A DNA stretch of 64,000 bases from Leptolyngbya sp. FACHB-60 (GCF_014695775.1 NZ_JACJOX010000074.1:17966-81965); one strand, 5' to 3'. Positions 9,601-18,511 are shown, counted from the first letter of the stretch. The notes: generated from the letters alone by a model not told the origin. Program-made: numbers and translations.

Positions 9601-10575
9601 CACGCAGCGCGAATCGCGGTCAAAGGCGATAATGCCGTCGTTGATGCGGTCAAACACGCGGGCTAGCCCGTCTCGCGCCGCCGTGGCATCGCGCTGGGCC
9701 GCTTGGGCGGCGGTGAGCAGCTGCTGCTGAGTTTGCTGGGCCACCACGCGATCGCTGATATCGCGCGAAATGCACAGCAGCGACTCGATCTGCCCCAGCT
9801 CAGACCACTCGGGGGCGATCGCCATCTCAAAATGCCGCACGCCGGTAGCCGTTGGGGTGGTGAATTCAATTGACTGTTTCTTTCCGGTAGCCAGCACCAC
9901 AGCGGCGGCGGCCTCCCAGTCGTTAACCATGGCGTCGTCGAGACCGAGGTCGCGATAGCTTTTGCCCAAAAAGGCAGCCCCATCAATGCCCAAAATTTTG
10001 GGTAGCGCTGGGCTGACGTAGAGATGACGCAAACTGCGATCAAACCGCCCAATCATATCGGGGGAGTTTTCGACCAGATTTTGGTAGTGCTGGCAAGCTT
10101 TATTCGGGGTATCGGCGATCGGTTGTTGCACCTTTAGCTCAACCTGGTTTTTCAAACCCAGCCTGGCCCAGAGAGCCTCAGGAGTGAAGTCTGCTGTAAA
10201 GAGATAGTCAGCGGCCCCCAGCTTCATCGCCTCTAGGGCAGCGCGCTCCTGCCCCGGCCCGACCAGCACGACCACGGGCAGCGGGCGCGGCTGGCATTTG
10301 CCCAGGGCGCTCAAAAATGCTAGTCCGCTGCCTTCGGCCCAGGCCAGATCTAGGACGGCCCAACTTGCCCTGCCGGTGCGCCACAGGTCTAGGGCTTGAG
10401 CCAGTGTAGTGGCCTCGATCAGGGTAAAGGCAAGCGGAGCGATCGCCCCAGGCGGGTTAAACCAGGTACGCTCAGCTCTGTCCGTAACGAGCAGCAGCAG
10501 GCTCACTTGGTCACGCGGCGCTTCTTGGTGCAAAGGGCTTTCTGTAATTGGGGTTTGAGACCGAAGCTGGGCCAT
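6667..10575 (-). CDS. Multi-PAS sensor histidine kinase with degenerate N-terminal receiver
   Basis: About 1302 residues from the ATG at 10575 (MAQLRSQ); an upstream ATG at 10590 adds five residues. Residues ~25-135 resemble a receiver (AVLDLAWAEGSGLAFLSAL), but the lysine-proline switch is replaced (GAADYLFTADFT), so it is probably a pseudo-receiver. Seven PAS/PAC modules follow. The last three share LALES and WDQ motifs, indicating internal duplication. The kinase core has a HisKA box SVSHDLRAPLRAIDGF (His near 1085), an N box NLVQNAWKF, and G boxes DNGAGFDM and GTGIGLATV, similar to the bacteriophytochrome-type transmitter. There is no GAF/PHY domain or transmembrane segment, so it is likely a soluble sensor of unknown ligand. 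It is the first gene of an ATGA-coupled operon. Confidence 0.95.
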   Translation of the reverse strand: MAQLRSQTPITESPLHQEAPRDQVSLLLLVTDRAERTWFNPPGAIAPLAFTLIEATTLAQALDLWRTGRASWAVLDLAWAEGSGLAFLSALGKCQPRPLPVVVLVGPGQERAALEAMKLGAADYLFTADFTPEALWARLGLKNQVELKVQQPIADTPNKACQHYQNLVENSPDMIGRFDRSLRHLYVSPALPKILGIDGAAFLGKSYRDLGLDDAMVNDWEAAAAVVLATGKKQSIEFTTPTATGVRHFEMAIAPEWSELGQIESLLCISRDISDRVVAQQTQQQLLTAAQAAQRDATAARDGLARVFDRINDGIIAFDRDSRCVYLNPSGEQILRRSALQILGNHVWDEFPEAVDTPIYEVYHRAIEQQQPEFLEYYFPPLDSWFEMRLYPDSNGTTIYFTDISDRKTAAASRQKTEQLRHELSLLETTLDSILAGYWDIDFAANTAYMSPGLKAMFGYADHELTTTPDTWQTLIFPEDLPLAIESLTHHIQSHAEVPFYNEVRYRHKDGSTVWIICAGQVIDWDAAGQPRRMVGCHVDITRLKHTEAQLRKNEAHLQAAQRIGNLGSWEFELATRHINWSDQVYRIFGLTVGEKTPSFEGLQGYFHPDDQAQHRQIIETTLATHQPYDSELRIVRADGSPGHIHVKGEAVINELGQLTHLTGTVQDISERKQHNAEMQNLSLRLSLALESARIGIWERVLSTDEVIWDQCLVDLYGFARLGRQATYQDWRTQVYADDIAWVEAATQALIDNNSPYDVAFRVWRGDGSLGWIHSSALVQRDAHGQPVSIVGINYDITDQRQATVELEDLSARLTLALESGSFGCWDWNVVTNAINWDQRLIELYDFDEERPTTYQDWRNRVHSDDVQLAEAALQAALEIGTPYDGEFRICRRDGELRWIKASALVYRTPEGQPLSMVGINYDITEKKRAETQLQELSLRLSLALESSQLGSWELDLMTEQVNWDQRMYAMYSLTPREPGLTLQDWRYRIYSEDRSWMDVEFARILEGNSPPTLEFRIDRGNGELRWIRATAVAQYDSNGRPVRMIGTNADITEAKQAEQHLLRTTVQLEASNHELEAFAYSVSHDLRAPLRAIDGFSRALVEDYGEQFGEEGQDYFNRIRHNVGRMGQLIDELLRLSRVSRQAMTYVPVDLSALVQEQIDELQRVDGARTAIVTIAPALTVTADPTLMRVAIANLVQNAWKFTAHQPNACIEFGFERQRGEPVYYLRDNGAGFDMAYADKLFGVFQRLHNTDEFPGTGIGLATVQRSLHRQGGRVWAVAAVDQGATFYFTLPQAPGVEVQP

Positions 10576-10646
10576 AGCACAACGCCACAACTGAGCAGAG
10601 GAACAAGCAATCTAAGGGATGAAAGCCTACTGTTAGACTACCCAGG

Positions 10647-12194
10647 CTATCCTGGCTGTCCCAGAGTCGTAATATAAATCACCGCTTCGTCGGGTGGAAT
10701 GCCCAGCACCTCGTTGACCTGGTCGTCGAAAAAGCCGCCGATGCCGCTCACCCCCAGCCCCAGCCGAATGGCGGCCAGATTGAGCCGCTGGCCTAGGTGC
10801 CCCGCATCTAGATGGAGGTAGCGGTAGACGCGATCGCCGTAGGCCGCCACCGCCCCTGCCAAGTCGGCGGTGTGAAACACCACGGCAGCAGCATCGCGGC
10901 CCAGCTCTTGCCCCAGACAGAGGTAGTGCAACTCGCGGCGAAAGTTTTTAAAGCGTACCTGGCGCAGCTCTTCGCTCCGGGGAGCGTAGTAGTAGCAGCC
11001 GTCATCGAGCCCCTCGACCCCACAGGCAACGACAAAGGTGTGCACCAGGCTGCGATCGCCATAGTCGGGGTCGGGGTCAAACCCCTGACTGCTGTAGTGG
11101 CGAGGCTGATAGGTAAAGTCGAGCAATAGCCTCAGCGCCTCTAGGGAAATCGAGTCACCGTTATAGCGCCGGGTCGATCGCCGCTTAAATAGCGTGATCT
11201 CCAAGTCTTCTAAATGGGGGCCCCAGGCGATCGGGGCGGTGGTTGTGGGCACCCGCAACCCAAAGGGCAGGTTGTACTTATCTTCGAGGGTGTCAACGGG
11301 CTGGGGGGTGTCGCCCGCGGGGCGCATCGCCCACGGGGGTGCATCGGCCGTAGAAGCGATGGCCGTCGCCTGGTGAAAGTAACTCAGCAGTTCCCCGTCG
11401 GGCACCGGTGGGAACTGGGTCTGGGGCGACGTGGCAAAGGCTACCTGGGCACAGGGCAGGTTTTGCTCCACCATCAGCAGATCAGCCAGGGGCAGTACCG
11501 CCAACGCCCCCTCCTGGGTAGCGTCGATATAGAGCAGCTCAGCTACAGCCTGGTCGGCAAAACTGGCGATCAGGTGGGGGCGATAGTCAACCAGGGCGCT
11601 GGCCAGCTCCAGATTGCCCAGCAGGTGGCCCACATCGAGGCAAATGCGGCGGTAGGCCCGGTCTTGGTAGCGCCAGGCAGAGCGATAAAACACCCCCGTC
11701 ACCACCAGGGCCAAATGGGTGGACTCTAGGGCCGGGTGCCAAAAGCAGGCCCGCTGTAGATTCTGCCAGCCGTGGTCATCCCAGTAGCGCCAAAGGCTGT
11801 GGCTGCGGGCCTGGTAGTTGTAGAGCCCCGCTGGCAACAGCCGAGTACCGCGCGAAATAATATAGATCTCCGCCGGATACAGCCCCCCCGCCGAGGGAGC
11901 CGATCGCAGATAAAAGGTCTGCCCCGCATCGGTCGGAAACTTAGCCGTTAGCCCGTAGGCATTGATCAGCAACCGCGACAGCCGCATCCAGTCGACCCGC
12001 TCACTGTCTGGCTCTGGCGGGTTGCTCTCGTCGATGTAGGGCTTGAGGTCAATCTCGGTCCCCACCCGGTAGGTTTTGAAGGGGGTAGGCTGGCGGCTAT
12101 AGTCGAGGGGCCGCGCCTTCGATTTGAGAGTATCGGGGTCGTACTTAGTACGGCTGTGGTAGTGCTGAGCGATAGAAACCAGGGCGTCGGGCAT
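10647..12194 (-). CDS. SagB/ThcOx-type flavin oxidoreductase, two nitroreductase-like halves
   Basis: About 515 residues from the ATG at 12194 (MPDALVSIAQHYH). The protein has two nitroreductase-like halves. The N-terminal half carries LRSAPSAGGLYPAEIYI, the hallmark of SagB/thiazole-oxidase-type FMN enzymes. The C-terminal half carries KRRSTRRYNGDSISLEALR and ends with LGVSGIGGFFDDQVNEVLG. Family members oxidise azoline heterocycles in peptide natural products, but many cyanobacterial copies stand alone. I see no precursor peptide or YcaO cyclodehydratase nearby, so a peptide-modifying role is not supported here. It lies 72 bp upstream of the sensor kinase on the same strand. Confidence 0.85.
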   Translation of the reverse strand: MPDALVSIAQHYHSRTKYDPDTLKSKARPLDYSRQPTPFKTYRVGTEIDLKPYIDESNPPEPDSERVDWMRLSRLLINAYGLTAKFPTDAGQTFYLRSAPSAGGLYPAEIYIISRGTRLLPAGLYNYQARSHSLWRYWDDHGWQNLQRACFWHPALESTHLALVVTGVFYRSAWRYQDRAYRRICLDVGHLLGNLELASALVDYRPHLIASFADQAVAELLYIDATQEGALAVLPLADLLMVEQNLPCAQVAFATSPQTQFPPVPDGELLSYFHQATAIASTADAPPWAMRPAGDTPQPVDTLEDKYNLPFGLRVPTTTAPIAWGPHLEDLEITLFKRRSTRRYNGDSISLEALRLLLDFTYQPRHYSSQGFDPDPDYGDRSLVHTFVVACGVEGLDDGCYYYAPRSEELRQVRFKNFRRELHYLCLGQELGRDAAAVVFHTADLAGAVAAYGDRVYRYLHLDAGHLGQRLNLAAIRLGLGVSGIGGFFDDQVNEVLGIPPDEAVIYITTLGQPG

Positions 12195-12650
12195 GGCCGG
12201 GGGAAAGAGCGCGATGGGGCAAGGCCGACCCAAAGGGCCATCGCGGGCCGCGCCGGGCGGGTGTGATCAGTGTAGCCTACAGGAAAAGCATGGGGAGCGT
12301 TCCCCCGCTGACTCTTCCGGTCGAACATCTTGCCTGCGAGCACCAGTTGCGTGACTAGGGGTCAAGTGCTTGGTCAGCATGCAAACCATCGAAGTGATCC
12401 ATAGCATGCTTCTGGAAAAAGCTGTGTCAGCTGCCGCCTGTTTGTACTACTAGTCTGAGTCCTGATCTGCCAAACAACGACAGCTTGGGAGAAAAGATTT
12501 AAGGACAAGACTGGCCCGCTCAATTGGGGTGCTAAAAACCTGAAGAGAAGCTTAACGCGCTCATGTTGCGAAACGTAAACATTTACATTGGCGGATGGCG
12601 TTTAGTTGAGCACAAATACTCAGGCTTGCCGCCTGATTTCAGCAACAGCG
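12195..12650. other. Intergenic region between divergent genes
   Basis: About 450 bp without a supported gene. It must hold the promoters of the SagB-like gene (leftward) and the pentapeptide gene (rightward). A short imperfect palindrome GTAAACATTTAC lies at 12575-12586, about 65 bp before the pentapeptide start, and could be an operator. No RNA gene or terminator was recognised. A leftward open frame here has no family resemblance. Confidence 0.5.
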
Positions 12651-13184
12651 ATGGAACGACTTACAAAATATGCCCTGCTAGCGGCATACCAAAACGGTCA
12701 GCGATGCTTTGCAGCGATCGATTTGACCGGGGCTGAATTGTTCGAGGTAGATTTGCGCCAGATCGATTTGCAGGGCAGTTGCCTAGACGAGAGCTATATT
12801 CCCTATAGCAACCTCAGCGGGGCAAAGTTGGGGGGCGCAAGCCTCGTCAAAGCTCACTTGGGCGATGTCAACCTCTACGGGGCCGATCTGCAAGCCGCCC
12901 TGCTGACCAGGGCTGACCTGAGCCGCGCCGACTTGCGCGGGGCCAATTTGCACAAAGCCAACCTCGAAGGGGCCAACCTCAGCGGGGCCGATTTGCGAAG
13001 GGCCAACCTCAGCGCCGCCAACCTAGAGGGGGCGAGCCTCAGCGTTGCCAAGTTAGAAGGGGCCGACCTCAAGGGAGCTAACCTCAGCCGGTGCAACCTG
13101 TTTCGAGCGACGGGGGCCGATCTGGTCGAGAGCCACTGCGACGGTACGACAATTTTGCCCAACGGCTACAACTATGGCCGTTAG
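12651..13184 (+). CDS. Pentapeptide repeat protein
   Basis: A 177-residue protein from the ATG at 12651 (MERLTKYALLAAYQNGQ); a TTG at 12606 in the same frame is less likely. After a ~25-residue helical head it consists of about 25 consecutive A(D/N)LXX pentapeptides (for example ADLSRADLRGANLHKANLEG), which form a right-handed quadrilateral beta-helix. There is no signal peptide or membrane segment. Such proteins are very common in cyanobacteria and mostly of unknown function. The last repeats lose regularity and end in FRATGADLVESHCDGTTILP, a typical cap. Confidence 0.92.
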   Translation: MERLTKYALLAAYQNGQRCFAAIDLTGAELFEVDLRQIDLQGSCLDESYIPYSNLSGAKLGGASLVKAHLGDVNLYGADLQAALLTRADLSRADLRGANLHKANLEGANLSGADLRRANLSAANLEGASLSVAKLEGADLKGANLSRCNLFRATGADLVESHCDGTTILPNGYNYGR

Positions 13185-13289
13185 AGGGGCCACTAAAGGC
13201 CGGCAAACCCCCAGCCAAATGTTGCTGGCCCCTGCCCTAACCCTTTGAAGTATCAGGTATCCTAGTCCTATTCCATTAGGAAAGTCCTG

Positions 13290-16160
13290 ATGAGGCAGCC
13301 CATGCGTTCCCTGGCCGATGTTCCCCGACCCCTATTGCTGCTGGCGCTGATGTTGAGCGGCGGCGGGGTGGTGCGGCCTGCGATCGCGCAAGATTCTCAA
13401 CAGGCCGAGTCTCAACTCGTTGCCCAAGCCTCAGAACCGGTGCTGCTGGCCCAGACGGCGACCACCGCCGAGCTTGAGCGGTTGAGCACCGAGGCCGATC
13501 TGGCCTTTCGTCGCGCCACTACTCTATTCTTTGTCATGCTGGGCACCCTGCTGCTGCTGCTCAGCGTTGGCGTAGTCATGCTGTGGCTGATGCGGCGATC
13601 GGTGATTCAAGAAGTGTCGGTCGTGGTGCGCAACCAGATCAACGACATCACCGATTTAGAGACCAAGATTCAAACCGCCACCCGCGATCTCGACTACATT
13701 TTGGCCCAGGCCAAGGAGCGAGCTTCTGAGTTAGACAGCCGCACCGATCGCTTCCAAGAAGAGGCGGTGACTAAAAAACAGGTGCTCAACCGGCTGGTGG
13801 ATGACCTAGCGGAGTTTAAAGCCCGCACGATCAACGACTGGCAGTCGACCCTGAGCGATTTGCAGGTGAAGCTAGAGTCGACCGAGGCCAACTTTGTCGG
13901 CCACCTCACCGGGCTGCGGGCGACCGCCGATGACGAGATCACCACCCTGCGCAAAGACACCCAGCTTCAGCGTGACGTGGTGTTTCGCACGCTAGAAGAA
14001 AACCAGACCGGCTTTTTGCGCGATGTGAACCGATTACGCAGCGATGTAGAAGTGCATCAGGATGCGGTGCTGCAAAAGATCGGCAACACCGAAACCAGCT
14101 TTACCGACCAGATGGGCACGATGACCCTGGCGATGCAGGAAGAGCGCGATCGCGTCATGGTGGCCCTAGCCGATCTGCGCCAGCAGCTCACGGCCCAGGC
14201 CAGCGCCCAGGTCGAGCGCCAGACCGCCACCATTGCCGAGGCCCTAGAGGCGCTGCGCCAGGGCAGCCTCACCCGCCTGCAAACCCAGACCGAAGAGATC
14301 AGCCGTCAGCTGAGTGATTTGCAAGTCAGTGCCCTAGGCGAGCGCGACCTGGCGCTGCAAACCATTCAGCGCTCCATCGATGAATTTACCTCACGGTTCG
14401 CCAACCTGCGAGGTGAGGTCGATGGCCAGCGCAGCCGCATCTTGGCCGACTTGCGTCGTCAGGCTGACGAGTTTTTGGCCCAGTTTGGCGGTCTAAAAAT
14501 TGATATTGAGAAGCAGCAGGACATGCTGCTAGGCGACCTGCGCCGGGCGGCGGACGAGGCCCTAGAACGCTTTACGGCCACCCGCGCCGAGGTGGATGCC
14601 CGCCAGCAAAACACCCTCGACGACTTTCAGCGCACGGCCCAGACATTGCAGGGTCAGCTCAGCCAGATGGCTACCGAGGCCGAAATTCAGCGATCGACCC
14701 TGCTGGCCGATGTGGAAGGCACCGCCAACACCTTTCGCCAACAGGTGCGGGTGCTGCAAGAAGCGGCGGGGGAGCAGCAGCTCCAGGTGCTCGACGGTCT
14801 GCGGGCCATGGAAACGGCCTTTACCGAGCAGCTCAATCAGGTGCGCGGTACCATCTTTACCCGCCGCGATCGCGTCCTCGACAAAATCGATACCTTCGAT
14901 GCCCGCCTCAGCGAAGATTTAGCCACCCTCGGCAGCAATACCGCCGAGCGCGAGGCGGCGGCCCGCACCCAGCTCGACGGGATAATGGCCGAAATGGCGG
15001 AGCGCTTTGCCCGACTGGAGGCCGACATTGAGGCCGGGCGCGAGGTCACCCTGGGTCGTTTAGGCGATTTGCAGCAGAGCTACCGGGTGCGGCTAGAGGC
15101 CATCCAGGCCGAGGCCCAGCACCAGAAAGACGACATTATGCGCCGCCTGGGCGAGGTGTCGCCCCAGTACCTAGCCGACTCATTCATGAGCGAGGCGCGG
15201 CAGCAGTTCGAGACTATCACCGATAAGATCGGTCGGCTGGAGATCAACCGGCCCCAGCTGTTTCTCACCGCCGATGAATATATTGGTCGAGGCGATCGCT
15301 ACCTGGCAGACAGCGACTACGCCTTGGCGGTGGCCGAGTACGACAAAGCCCTCGACATTCAGCCGGTCAATACCCAGGTATGGCTCAACCGGGCCACGGC
15401 CCAGCAGGCGCTAGAGCAGCTGGAGGGGGCGATCGATTCCCTCGACCATGCCCTAGAGCTAGAGCCCAAGCACACCGGGGCGCTGCTACAAAAGGGGCTG
15501 ATTTTGCGAGAGTTGCGCCGCCACGAAGACGCCCTGGGGGTGTTTGACCAGCTCACCGAAATCACCCCCGACGACGCCAAGGCCTGGCTCAACCAGGGCA
15601 TGGTGCTGAGCCGCCTCAAGCGCCGCGAAGACGCGATCGCCGCCTTTGACAAAGCCCTCGAGATTCACCCCGAATACCACGAGGCCTGGGTCAATCGGGG
15701 AGTATCCTACGGCATTTTGCAGCAGCACGAGGAGGCGTTCAACTCCTTTGACAAGGCAGTGGAATACCAGGCCAACGATGCGATCGCCTGGCTCAACCGG
15801 GGCCTTTCCCTGATTGAGCTAGAGCGTTACGACGATGCCTTGGCTAGCTTCGACAAAGCCACCCGCTTTAACCCCGATGCCCCCAAGGGTTGGGACAACC
15901 GAGGGCTGGCGCTGGTAAAGCTGGGTCGCGATGAGGATGCGATCAAGAGCTTTGATCGGGCGATCGCCCTCGACCCCGACTACCCCAAAGCCCACTATCA
16001 TAAGGCCCTTTGCTACGCCCTCCAGCGCCAGTTCGACAACGCCATGGAAGCGCTGCAGCAGGCAGTGCGCCTCGACCCCGACTACCGCGAAGAAGCCCGC
16101 ACTGAGCCCGCCTTCGACGAACTCTGGAGCGACAACTGGTTCCGCGAGCTGGTGGAATAG
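13290..16160 (+). CDS. Membrane-anchored coiled-coil protein with C-terminal TPR array
   Basis: A 956-residue protein. A signal-like segment (about 14-33, ending AIAQDSQ) is followed by a transmembrane helix (about 75-97, LFFVMLGTLLLLLSVGVVML). A very long coiled coil follows (about 105-645) with degenerate repeats, such as LLADVEG and MLLGDLRRAADEALERF, at ~38-residue spacing. The C-terminus carries eight tetratricopeptide repeats (about 665-935, for example DAIAAFDKALEIHPEYHEAW). The topology suggests a stalk projecting a TPR platform from the membrane, an arrangement suited to organising a complex. Substrate and partners are unknown. An alternative start is the ATG at 13302. Confidence 0.85.
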   Translation: MRQPMRSLADVPRPLLLLALMLSGGGVVRPAIAQDSQQAESQLVAQASEPVLLAQTATTAELERLSTEADLAFRRATTLFFVMLGTLLLLLSVGVVMLWLMRRSVIQEVSVVVRNQINDITDLETKIQTATRDLDYILAQAKERASELDSRTDRFQEEAVTKKQVLNRLVDDLAEFKARTINDWQSTLSDLQVKLESTEANFVGHLTGLRATADDEITTLRKDTQLQRDVVFRTLEENQTGFLRDVNRLRSDVEVHQDAVLQKIGNTETSFTDQMGTMTLAMQEERDRVMVALADLRQQLTAQASAQVERQTATIAEALEALRQGSLTRLQTQTEEISRQLSDLQVSALGERDLALQTIQRSIDEFTSRFANLRGEVDGQRSRILADLRRQADEFLAQFGGLKIDIEKQQDMLLGDLRRAADEALERFTATRAEVDARQQNTLDDFQRTAQTLQGQLSQMATEAEIQRSTLLADVEGTANTFRQQVRVLQEAAGEQQLQVLDGLRAMETAFTEQLNQVRGTIFTRRDRVLDKIDTFDARLSEDLATLGSNTAEREAAARTQLDGIMAEMAERFARLEADIEAGREVTLGRLGDLQQSYRVRLEAIQAEAQHQKDDIMRRLGEVSPQYLADSFMSEARQQFETITDKIGRLEINRPQLFLTADEYIGRGDRYLADSDYALAVAEYDKALDIQPVNTQVWLNRATAQQALEQLEGAIDSLDHALELEPKHTGALLQKGLILRELRRHEDALGVFDQLTEITPDDAKAWLNQGMVLSRLKRREDAIAAFDKALEIHPEYHEAWVNRGVSYGILQQHEEAFNSFDKAVEYQANDAIAWLNRGLSLIELERYDDALASFDKATRFNPDAPKGWDNRGLALVKLGRDEDAIKSFDRAIALDPDYPKAHYHKALCYALQRQFDNAMEALQQAVRLDPDYREEARTEPAFDELWSDNWFRELVE

Positions 16161-16879
16161 GTCGCAGAACTGCCCCCTAAGCAGGCGCATCTCGGCGCAT
16201 TCAGCACCGCTGTCGGGCGATCGCTCAGCGATGGCTAAAGGTTGTCCAAAAATGAGAAATGTAACTAATAGTTTACTTTTCGCTTTCAATTGACGAAAGG
16301 TGGACCTATACTGACCCCAGAATCCAGCCGACTGTTGACTATTTTATTTATCAAGCAAACTACTCAGCCTTGTTTAGGATTCTCAAATGCTATTGTCCCA
16401 GTCTTTAAAGCAGCCCAGCTAAATTGTCGTAATGGGCTTTTCGTTTTGCGTCTCCTTTGGTTATTGCTTAATACAGGTACAAAAATTTTTCCCCAGATCC
16501 AACTTTGGAGCGAACTAGAGTTTTCAAAGTTCCTGGACTATGTACTTTGGGCAAGCGGCGCGAGGTGCAAATTACGAGGATCTGTAAGGTCTAGTGCGCT
16601 TACAGATTCAGACCTCAACTTAGCCATGACTTTAATTTTTGGTTAGCCCATTGTATCCCCATGGGTCTGAATTAATCGTCCAGCTACAGGCGTTGATTTT
16701 GCCTCAACAACTAGTTAGTTCTGTCCCTAGAGGGGTGAACTCCTGAGCATTCTTTGAATACTTTGGATCTGAGCCAGTCATTGCGGTGGGCAATGGCTAG
16801 TTTTGTTGCTTTAGCCACCATCCTGGCCGGAAAGATATTCCCACGGATTCAGAGTCAACTTAAATTACCGACGGGATTT
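16161..16879. other. Long intergenic region, no convincing gene
   Basis: About 720 bp. A rightward open frame of 118 codons (16290-16646) has no recognisable domain, no clear ribosome-binding site and irregular composition, so it is not called. A hairpin with a U-rich tail sits at 16412-16446. The frame before the radical SAM start is also open from 16754 but does not match that family's N-terminus. A small RNA ending at the hairpin is possible but unproven. Confidence 0.45.
16412..16446 (+). terminator. Possible Rho-independent terminator
   Basis: AGCCCA (16412-16417) pairs with TGGGCT (16433-16438) around a 15-base loop, followed by TTTCGTTTT. The stem is short, so confidence is low. It lies about 250 bp after the TPR gene and could end that transcript or an unannotated small RNA. 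Confidence 0.35.
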
Positions 16880-18460
16880 ATGAAAGCACTCCTTCTCTAC
16901 CCTAAGTTTCCCCAATCGTTTTGGTCCTACGATCGCTTTATGGCGATCGCTGGGCTCAAAGCCGTCTTGCCCCCCCTAGGGATTATCACCGTGGCGGCGC
17001 TGTTGCCTACCGATTGGGAAATTCGCTTTTACGACCGCAACGTCACTGCTGAAACTGAGGCCGACTGGGCCTGGTGTGACATCGTCATTCTCTCCGCCAT
17101 GCTGGTGCAAAAGCCCGACTTTCAGGGGCTGATTCAAACGGCCAAGCGCCTAGGGAAACCCGTGGCGGTGGGCGGCCCTTACCCCACCTCGGTGCCCCAG
17201 GATGCCCTGGCCTTTGGAGCCGATTTTCTCGTGCTCGACGAAGGGGAAATGACTGTGCCCCTGTTTCTAGAGGCGCTGGAGCGCGGCGAAACCGAAGGCG
17301 TTTTTCGCTCGATTGACAAGCCCGACGTCACCCACAGCCCCATGCCCCGCTACGACCTGCTCGAGCGGGATCAGTATTTCATGATGGCGATGCAGTTTTC
17401 CCGGGGGTGCCCGTTTAACTGCGAGTTTTGCGACATTATTTCGCTCTACGGCCGCAAACCGCGCACTAAAGCGCCCCACCAGGCCCTGGCCGAACTGCAA
17501 ACGCTCTACGACCTGGGCTGGCGCGGCTCGCTGTTTATTGTCGACGACAACTTTATTGGCAACCAGCGCAACGTCAAGCTATTTCTGCGGGAGCTGATCC
17601 CCTGGATGCAGGAGCACAACTACCCGTTTACGTTTATGACCGAGGCCTCGGTCAACTTGGCTGAGGATGACGAGATGCTCCAGTTGATGAGCGAGGCAGG
17701 ATTCTACGCCGTATTCTTAGGCATTGAAACCCCCGACCAGGACAGTCTAGCGACCACGCGCAAGGTGCAAAATACTCGCAACCCGCTGGTGGAAGCCTGC
17801 ACCAAAATCAATGACGCTGGGCTGCTGATCTACGCCGGGTTTATTCTCGGGTTCGATGGCGAGCGGGCCGGAGCGGGCGATCGCATCCAAGCTTTCATCG
17901 AAGAGACCAGCATTCCTCAGCCCATGCTAGGGCTGCTGCAAGCGCTGCCCAACACCGCCCTCTGGGAGCGGCTGAAAAAAGAGGAACGCCTGATGGATAG
18001 CACTGACAACTCCACCGGCGATCAAAACACGCTGATGAACTTTGTGCCCACCCGCCCCGTAACCGACATCGCCCGCGAATACGTCGAAGGGTTCTGGACT
18101 CTCTATGAGCCTAGCAACTACCTCAGACGCTGCATGGAGCAATGCCTCAAGATTCGCACTGTGCAGGGGCGGGGGCAGACCATGCAGTTTCCTCTCGGAC
18201 GAGGGCTGCGGCTGGTAGCCCAAGTGGTTTGGCACCAGGGCCTGCGCCGACCCGAGCTGCGGGGTCAATTTTGGCGCCAGCTCTGGACGATTTTGCGGCG
18301 CAAACCCCAGCTGCTGAACATGTATCTGGGCCTGTGCGCCGCCGGAGAGCACTTCTGGGAATATCGCGCCCTGGCCCGAGAACGCATTACTCACCAGCTC
18401 CAGGCTGAACCGGTGGCCCCCCTGATCCAGCGCTCCAGGGAATTGCAGGAGCAGCATTGA
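16880..18460 (+). CDS. B12-binding-domain radical SAM protein (DUF4070 type)
   Basis: About 526 residues from the ATG at 16880 (MKALLLYPKFPQSFWSYD), the conserved family start; the open frame extends upstream to 16754 without resemblance. Domains: N-terminal cobalamin-binding Rossmann domain (about 1-150), radical SAM core with the 4Fe-4S cluster motif CPFNCEFC (about residue 175), and a C-terminal DUF4070-like region. The conserved ITVAALLP, GGPYPTSVPQDAL and VDDNFIGNQRN blocks are present. The family includes the hopanoid C-2 methylase HpnP and relatives, but the exact substrate cannot be assigned from sequence alone. Soluble; likely a methyltransferase or related radical enzyme acting on a lipid or natural product (inference). 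Confidence 0.88.
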   Translation: MKALLLYPKFPQSFWSYDRFMAIAGLKAVLPPLGIITVAALLPTDWEIRFYDRNVTAETEADWAWCDIVILSAMLVQKPDFQGLIQTAKRLGKPVAVGGPYPTSVPQDALAFGADFLVLDEGEMTVPLFLEALERGETEGVFRSIDKPDVTHSPMPRYDLLERDQYFMMAMQFSRGCPFNCEFCDIISLYGRKPRTKAPHQALAELQTLYDLGWRGSLFIVDDNFIGNQRNVKLFLRELIPWMQEHNYPFTFMTEASVNLAEDDEMLQLMSEAGFYAVFLGIETPDQDSLATTRKVQNTRNPLVEACTKINDAGLLIYAGFILGFDGERAGAGDRIQAFIEETSIPQPMLGLLQALPNTALWERLKKEERLMDSTDNSTGDQNTLMNFVPTRPVTDIAREYVEGFWTLYEPSNYLRRCMEQCLKIRTVQGRGQTMQFPLGRGLRLVAQVVWHQGLRRPELRGQFWRQLWTILRRKPQLLNMYLGLCAAGEHFWEYRALARERITHQLQAEPVAPLIQRSRELQEQH

Positions 18461-18511
18461 TGGTTGATGGTTTGGCGTGGTTTGGTCTGCGCCATTAAGT
18501 CAGTGAGGGTG

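Noticed and set aside
16290..16646. 118-codon open frame in the long gap
   Set aside because: No Shine-Dalgarno, no domain, irregular composition; overlaps a hairpin with U-rich tail.
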